From: Mycolicibacterium moriokaense
Lineage (GTDB): Bacteria; Actinomycetota; Actinomycetes; Mycobacteriales; Mycobacteriaceae
DNA: 64,000 nucleotides
Direction of reading: 5' to 3'
Assembly (NCBI RefSeq): GCF_003347205.1
Contig: NZ_QQBJ01000001.1
Location: 186,001 to 250,000 of the forward strand
Under the pieces are notes generated by a model. That model did no database searches and had not been told where the DNA came from. It was given only the letters and a program-made list of their open reading frames with translations. The translations under genes were made by a program, and so were the position numbers. Below, piece after piece: positions 59,792 through 64,000 of this stretch. Position 1 is the stretch's first letter. Each line of letters opens with the position of its first letter.

Positions 59792-61387
59792 ATGCTGGTA
59801 CCCACCAGGACACCCGACATCGACTACCGCGCTGCTGGATTCTGGGAGAATCGCACGCTGTCGTCATTCCTCGACGAGGCTGCCGCATCGCATCCCGACG
59901 AGACGGCGATCACCACCGAGGCCGAACCGATCACCTATCGCCAACTACGCGACGCCGCCGCGGGCATGGCGGGAGCCCTGTCGGCGCACGGTGTGCGACG
60001 CCACGACGTCGTGACCGTGTTCATGCCCAACTGGCCCGAGGCATCCATCGCGATCCACGCCGCGAGTTGGGCGGGCGCTGTGGTGAATCCTGTTGTCAGT
60101 ACCTATCGCCGCGCCGAACTGTCCTACATCATGCGTCAGTCGGGCACCCGCGCCGTCTTCATCCCGCATGTGTTCCGCGGATTCGACTACGTCGCAATGC
60201 TGTCCGACATCGTCGCCGCCATGACCGACCCGCCACTGGTCTTCGTGGCTCGGCCGCGCGGGACTCTGCCGGAGGGCTTCGTCAGCTTCGATGGGCTGGT
60301 CGCGGCACGGCGACAGACAGCCCGCAGCGGTGAACCGACCGACATCTGTCTGCTGCTCTTCACGTCGGGCACCACGTCGGAGCCGAAAGGCGTTCTGCAC
60401 AGCCACCAAACGATCATCTGGGAGATGCGATCGATCATTCGGGAGTTCGGGCTGTGCCGGCAGGACCGCATCTTCATGCCGTCGCCCATCGGGCACCTGA
60501 CCGGAATCGTCTACGGCGTCTACCTGCCCTCCGTGCTGGCCCAGAGCGTTTCACTGCTGGACGCCTGGGACCCGGAATCGGCGAGCCGAATCATCGAACA
60601 GCACGGGTGCCGCGTCTGTCTGGGGGCGACGCCCTTTCTACGCGGGCTGACCTCGCTCTACCGGCAACGGGGCATCACCTCGAGCCTGCGTCTGTTTCTC
60701 TGTGGCGGCGCGGACGTCCCGCCTACGTTGGTCACCGACGCGTGCCGGGCGCTCGACGCGATAGTCACCAGGACCTACGGATCGAGTGAACTGCCGACAT
60801 TCAGTGTGTCCGGCCCGGCGGCCCCCATCGAGATGCGCTCTTGCACGGACGGTGAGCCGATAGCGCCCAACCAGGGCCGACTGCTCGGCCCGCGGGATGG
60901 CGTGGGCGAGTTGGCGGTGCGAGGGCCTGAGATGTTTCTCGGCTATCTCGATGCATCGCTCAACGACGCCGCCTTCACCCCCGACGGCTTCTTCCGAACG
61001 GGAGACCTCGTGGAGTTCGACGAATCCGGGGCGCTCACGGTTCGCGGACGGATCAAGGACATCATCATCCGGGGCGGTGAGAACATCAGCGCGCTCGAGG
61101 TCGAGAACCATCTGCGTGCCCACGATGCAGTCGAGGACGCGGTGGTTGTCGGTTATCCGGATGAAGACATGGGGGCCAGGGTCGCGGCGTTTCTGGTGTT
61201 GCGGGCCGAATGCGGCGCGGCGTTGTCGGTCGATGACGTCGGCGCCCACTTGAAGTCGCTCGGCCTGGCAGCCCATAAGCGACCCGAACGGGTGGAAGTG
61301 GTGTCCGAGCTGCCGCGCACTGCCAGCGGCAAGGTGCTCAAGCAGCAGCTGCAACAACAGCTTTCGGAAACCCGTACGGTCAGCTGA
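59792..61387 (+). CDS. Acyl-CoA/AMP ligase (FadD family)
   Basis: A 531-residue acyl-adenylate-forming ligase. AMP-binding LLFTSGTTSEPKGVLHSH near residue 190, RTYGSSELPT near 330, hinge RIKDIIIRGGENISALEVE near 425 and catalytic Lys in TASGKVLKQQ. The third position of the P-loop differs from the two other FadDs in this window. It likely activates an acid made by the cluster's oxygenases. AGGAG at 59781-59785 supports the ATG at 59792; a GTG directly upstream is possible. Confidence 0.9.
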   Translation: MLVPTRTPDIDYRAAGFWENRTLSSFLDEAAASHPDETAITTEAEPITYRQLRDAAAGMAGALSAHGVRRHDVVTVFMPNWPEASIAIHAASWAGAVVNPVVSTYRRAELSYIMRQSGTRAVFIPHVFRGFDYVAMLSDIVAAMTDPPLVFVARPRGTLPEGFVSFDGLVAARRQTARSGEPTDICLLLFTSGTTSEPKGVLHSHQTIIWEMRSIIREFGLCRQDRIFMPSPIGHLTGIVYGVYLPSVLAQSVSLLDAWDPESASRIIEQHGCRVCLGATPFLRGLTSLYRQRGITSSLRLFLCGGADVPPTLVTDACRALDAIVTRTYGSSELPTFSVSGPAAPIEMRSCTDGEPIAPNQGRLLGPRDGVGELAVRGPEMFLGYLDASLNDAAFTPDGFFRTGDLVEFDESGALTVRGRIKDIIIRGGENISALEVENHLRAHDAVEDAVVVGYPDEDMGARVAAFLVLRAECGAALSVDDVGAHLKSLGLAAHKRPERVEVVSELPRTASGKVLKQQLQQQLSETRTVS

Positions 61388-61403
61388 TCGGCGCCACCCG
61401 CCG

Positions 61404-62093
61404 TCACCGCAGACGGCTGGTATTGGGCGGGGAGTCCATGTCGCCGTTGGGACGATCGGAGAACACCGGAGCCTCGAACCAGTCGGGACGGCTGTCCGGT
61501 CGGGCGAATCGCTCGGCGGCCAGATCGATGTCCTTGAGCAGTTCGAGAGCAAGCGTTCGCTCTGCAGCGTAGTAACGCTCCGACCAGCGCAACGCTATCC
61601 AGACGTAGGCGAAGTAGGGGTCGTTGGCCGCGAAACGCGCATAATGCGCGGCTTGACGCGACTGCATGTCGGCGCGGTCGATGTGTTCCAGCAGTTGAGC
61701 TTTCAAGGTCTCGGGCTCGCCGACGTGACCGAGGATGACGCGCATCAGCATGGGGTGCTTCAGCACCGGCCGCTCCACCGGCGCGTGCCGCGACCAGTTC
61801 GTCAGCGCCCGTTCGCCGGCATCGGTGATGTGGTACAGGCGGCGGTTGCGGGCGTTCGTCTCGTCGGGTTGCGCGTCGCGGGATGCGACCAGACCAAGGT
61901 CTTCGAGCCGTTTGAGTTCCGAATAGACCTGACTGAAAGAAGGGCTCAGATAGAAGAAACCGGGTCCGAAGTCGCACCATTTCTTCACCTGATATCCGGA
62001 CAGCTCCTTGCTGTAGGACACGATTCCGAGCACGGTCCAGCCATTGGCGCTCAACGAGGGATAATCGTTCACCCCGGATCCAGCATCACTCAT
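61404..62093 (-). CDS. PadR-family transcriptional regulator
   Basis: A 229-residue regulator: N-terminal PadR winged helix (about 15-95, with LSGYQVKKWCD and VYSELKRLEDLGLVASR) and a long C-terminal helical dimerisation domain. PadR proteins repress phenolic-acid and detoxification genes. It is convergent with fadD (16 bp) and downstream of the hydrolase on the same strand. An 11-bp palindrome CATGTTACATG lies 9 bp before the start and may be an autoregulatory site. Confidence 0.88.
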   Translation of the reverse strand: MSDAGSGVNDYPSLSANGWTVLGIVSYSKELSGYQVKKWCDFGPGFFYLSPSFSQVYSELKRLEDLGLVASRDAQPDETNARNRRLYHITDAGERALTNWSRHAPVERPVLKHPMLMRVILGHVGEPETLKAQLLEHIDRADMQSRQAAHYARFAANDPYFAYVWIALRWSERYYAAERTLALELLKDIDLAAERFARPDSRPDWFEAPVFSDRPNGDMDSPPNTSRLR

Positions 62094-62175
62094 TAGACTG
62101 GCATGTTACATGAGCCGCGAAGTGTCCGATCATGCGCATCCGATCAACGGAAGACCACGCCACATTGCTTGCCAC
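62086..62175 (-). CDS. Candidate 29-codon upstream ORF overlapping the PadR start
   Basis: A GTG at 62175 follows AGGAGG (62186-62181) with 5-nt spacing and opens 29 codons whose TGA (62088-62086) lies inside the PadR gene, overlapping its ATG by 8 bp. The PadR gene has no comparable ribosome-binding site of its own. Translational coupling is therefore plausible. The peptide shows no domain. Confidence 0.35.
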   Translation of the reverse strand: MASNVAWSSVDRMRMIGHFAAHVTCQSNE

Positions 62176-62235
62176 CGTAGCCTCCTGTCTTTGAGAAATA
62201 ACCGTGTCATCGCACATGTGCTGAATTGCGCAATT
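62102..62235. promoter_or_regulatory. PadR leader with three perfect palindromes
   Basis: CATGTTACATG (62102-62112), GCACATGTGC (62212-62221) and AATTGCGCAATT (62224-62235) are perfect palindromes in the 140-bp gap between the hydrolase and PadR. The last overlaps the hydrolase stop. One or more may be operators; the GC-flanked ones could also form short hairpins. Confidence 0.4.
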
Positions 62236-63097
62236 ATGCCGACGGGCGCGTGAAGAATTCGATGACCAGCCGCTCGAATTCCTCCTTCCGCTCTATCTGT
62301 GCCCAGTGACCGCATCCGGAGAACACGTGCAGCTCGGCGTTCGGTAGCTGTCGGAACGGGAACAGCCCGCCTTCGAACGGCAGCATCCGGTCATCGCGCC
62401 CCCAGACGATCAGGGTGGGGGTGTGCAACCGATTGGCCCGCGCCCACAACGGCGGCAGCCGGTTCAGCGCAGGGTCGTCGAAGGTGGCGAATATCGATGC
62501 GGTGGAGGCGATCACGCCTGGCTGCATCGCGTTGGCCATCCTGTCGTCGATCAGCGCGTCGGTCGCCAGAGTCGGGTCGCTCACCATGGTGTCCACCCAC
62601 GCCCGCATCCGTTCGCGGTTGGGGTCGGCGAGAAATTCGAAGAGGCGGCGGGCGCCTTCGCTGACTGCGGGCGAGAAGGTGTTCACCGCGAGCCCGCCCG
62701 GGCCCATCAGCACCAGCCGCCGTACTCGTTCGGGATTGGCCAGGGCGAATTCTGCGGCCACATTTCCGCCCATCGAATTCCCGACGATATCGATTTCCGG
62801 TATACCCAATTCGTCGACAAACGCGAGGACGGCGTCCGCCGCAATGCGTGAATATGCATCCGACCAGACGACGCCCGGACTTCTTCCGAACCCCGGCATA
62901 TCGAGGCTCAATGTTCGAAATGAATTCGCGAATACCGGAATATTCTCTGAGAAATTCGACCAAGCGCTCACGCCGGGGCCCGACCCGTGTAACAGAAGTA
63001 CTGGCGGCCCATTGCCGGCTTCGTGATAATGCAGCCGGTATTTGGCCGCCATTTCGCGACTGGTCTCCTCGAAACTCAGCGGCGTCGAAATCTTCAC
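62234..63097 (-). CDS. Meta-cleavage-product-type C-C bond hydrolase (HsaD-like)
   Basis: Alpha/beta-hydrolase of 287 residues related to HsaD/BphD, which hydrolyse carbon-carbon bonds in ring-cleavage products. Features: LLLHGSGPGVSAWSNF oxyanion region, nucleophile Ser in VGNSMGGNVA (about 108), LVLMGPGGLAVNTFSP typical of the family, Asp in WGRDDRMLP and His in GCGHWAQIE. No extradiol dioxygenase is present in the window, so its substrate may come from genes beyond the right edge. ATG at 63097. Confidence 0.9.
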   Translation of the reverse strand: MKISTPLSFEETSREMAAKYRLHYHEAGNGPPVLLLHGSGPGVSAWSNFSENIPVFANSFRTLSLDMPGFGRSPGVVWSDAYSRIAADAVLAFVDELGIPEIDIVGNSMGGNVAAEFALANPERVRRLVLMGPGGLAVNTFSPAVSEGARRLFEFLADPNRERMRAWVDTMVSDPTLATDALIDDRMANAMQPGVIASTASIFATFDDPALNRLPPLWARANRLHTPTLIVWGRDDRMLPFEGGLFPFRQLPNAELHVFSGCGHWAQIERKEEFERLVIEFFTRPSA

Positions 63098-63162
63098 AGG
63101 GCCACTCCACGGCGTCGTCGGGTTGGCTCGAGGTTACCGACGGACGTCGGCCCGCAAAGCAT

Positions 63163-63202
63163 TCTCCCGCTCAACGGATTCGATGTCCCGCCCAGCGGGA
63201 GA
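63163..63202. repeat. 9-bp inverted repeat upstream of the OYE gene
   Basis: TCTCCCGCT (63163-63171) and AGCGGGAGA (63194-63202) are perfect reverse complements 22 bp apart. They lie between the divergent hydrolase and OYE genes, 97 bp before the OYE GTG. Operator or leader hairpin are both possible. Confidence 0.4.
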
Positions 63203-63298
63203 GTCGTTGTGCCTCAGTGCGGGCAGTCGCACCCTCGACAAGGGGTGCGGCTCGGGCATTGCAATGTCGCTCTCACCCGCGAAAGGACGGATCCTCAA

Positions 63299-64000
63299 GT
63301 GACACAGCCGATTCCTGATGTCCTGGCACCGGCTGCGCTGGGGCCGTTGCGGCTGCGCAACCGGATCATCAAGGCTGCGACGTTCGAGGGGATGACACCG
63401 GGTGCGCTGGTCAGCGACGCGCTGATCGACTACCACCGCGCGGTCAGTGTCGGCGGCGTCGGGATGACGACGGTCGCCTACCTCGCCGTGGCGCCCGAGG
63501 GGCGCACGGAGGACGGCCAGATCTGGATGCGCCAGGAGGCGATGGACGGCCTGCGCCGGTTGACCGACGCGGTCCACGAGGCCGGCGCGGCGGTCTCCGC
63601 GCAGATCGGCCATGCCGGCGCCGTCGGCAACCAGGCGCTCACCGGGTACCGCGCGCTGGCCCCGTCCGCGTTCGTCAACCCGCTGAGTCTGCGGCCGGTG
63701 CAGGCCGCGTCCAAAGCGGACATCGAAAGAATCCGGCTGGCGCACGGAGCCGCCGCGCGAATGGCGGTCGACGTCGGGTTCGATGCTGTGGAACTGCATT
63801 TCGGCCACAACTACTTCACCAGTGCCTTCCTGAGTCCCGTGCTGAACCGACGTCGAGACGAATACGGCGGCGCGCTGGCCAATCGCGCCCGGATGGCCCG
63901 TGAGATCGCCGCTACCGTGCGCGAGTCGGTCGGCGCCGACTGCGCGGTGCTGGCGAAATTCAACATGGACGACGGCGTGCCCGGCGGCCTGCGTACCGAC
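63299..64000 (+). CDS. Old Yellow Enzyme-family NADH:flavin oxidoreductase (partial, runs off the right edge)
   Basis: The first 234 residues of an FMN-dependent ene-reductase/2,4-dienoyl-CoA-reductase-like TIM barrel. Visible features: PLRLRNRIIKAATFEGMTPGALVS, AYLAVAPEGRT, QIGHAGAVG and VDVGFDAVELHFGHNYFTSAFLSPVLNRR, a signature region with the substrate-binding His-x-x-Asn. The GTG at 63299 follows GAAAGGA at a somewhat long spacing. It probably reduces an enone or dienoyl intermediate. The C-terminus is outside the window. Confidence 0.9.
   Translation, partial: MTQPIPDVLAPAALGPLRLRNRIIKAATFEGMTPGALVSDALIDYHRAVSVGGVGMTTVAYLAVAPEGRTEDGQIWMRQEAMDGLRRLTDAVHEAGAAVSAQIGHAGAVGNQALTGYRALAPSAFVNPLSLRPVQAASKADIERIRLAHGAAARMAVDVGFDAVELHFGHNYFTSAFLSPVLNRRRDEYGGALANRARMAREIAATVRESVGADCAVLAKFNMDDGVPGGLRTD

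Noticed and set aside
1-64000. CRISPR array, tRNA, rRNA or intact insertion sequence
   Set aside because: No regularly spaced repeats, cloverleaf-like segments, rRNA signatures or transposase motifs were seen.

Overview
The window is high-GC actinobacterial DNA whose gene order follows the Mycobacterium tuberculosis Rv0206c-Rv0225 segment: mmpL3, an NYN-domain gene, trmB, Rv0209/Rv0210-like genes, pckA, a fadD4-like gene, Rv0216, lipC, Rv0221, echA1, Rv0223c, Rv0224c and Rv0225. Relative to that backbone it carries large accessory blocks. This fits an environmental, metabolically versatile mycobacterium (Mycolicibacterium-like). No rRNA, tRNA, CRISPR array or intact insertion sequence is visible.

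Layout. 1-7.7 kb: mycolate exporter mmpL3 (partial), NYN nuclease-like gene and trmB on the minus strand; a degenerate GTPase pair and GTP-dependent PEP carboxykinase on the plus strand. 7.7-10.4 kb: a class III cyclase-domain/NTPase regulator that shares a bidirectional hairpin with pckA. 10.4-13.8 kb: acyl-CoA synthetase, a decayed patch with a DUF222/HNH (REP13E12-like) remnant, and the Rv0216 double hot-dog protein.

13.8-24.7 kb: accessory island 1, with VOC protein, MFS transporter, IclR regulator, TctB/A/C tripartite carboxylate transporter, three MmgE/PrpD proteins and an SDR-like protein lacking the usual catalytic Ser/Tyr. Three nearly identical 14-bp IclR-type boxes lie at its three promoter regions, so it looks like one regulon for an unidentified organic acid. 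24.7-31.9 kb: accessory island 2, a phosphonate-type locus. A GntR/HutC regulator and a PhnZ-like HD oxygenase face a six-gene operon (FAD oxidoreductase, phosphonatase-like HAD hydrolase, complete ABC importer), with a perfect GntR/HutC operator between them.

31.9-51.9 kb: lipid metabolism. It includes a fused double acyl-CoA dehydrogenase, lipC plus wax-ester synthase downstream of a perfect CRP site, and a LipO-like/FadD12-like/acyltransferase operon divergent from echA1-nat across a KstR-like site. Further genes are an SDR, a RibD-C protein, a TetR regulator with an upstream 45-codon gene, a FadE5-like/MaoC pair, a proline-rich secreted protein, an aldehyde dehydrogenase, a methyltransferase and a glycosyltransferase.

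51.9-64 kb: a third catabolic region. A FadE-FadE-SDR-P450 operon diverges from an HSDL2-like SDR; then come an IclR regulator, a small Cys protein-ferredoxin-flavin reductase-FadD operon, a PadR regulator, an HsaD-like C-C hydrolase and the start of an Old Yellow Enzyme. The mix (oxygenase redox partners, C-C hydrolase, CoA ligase, beta-oxidation enzymes) suggests degradation of a cyclic, possibly terpenoid or steroid-like compound, with genes probably continuing past the right edge.
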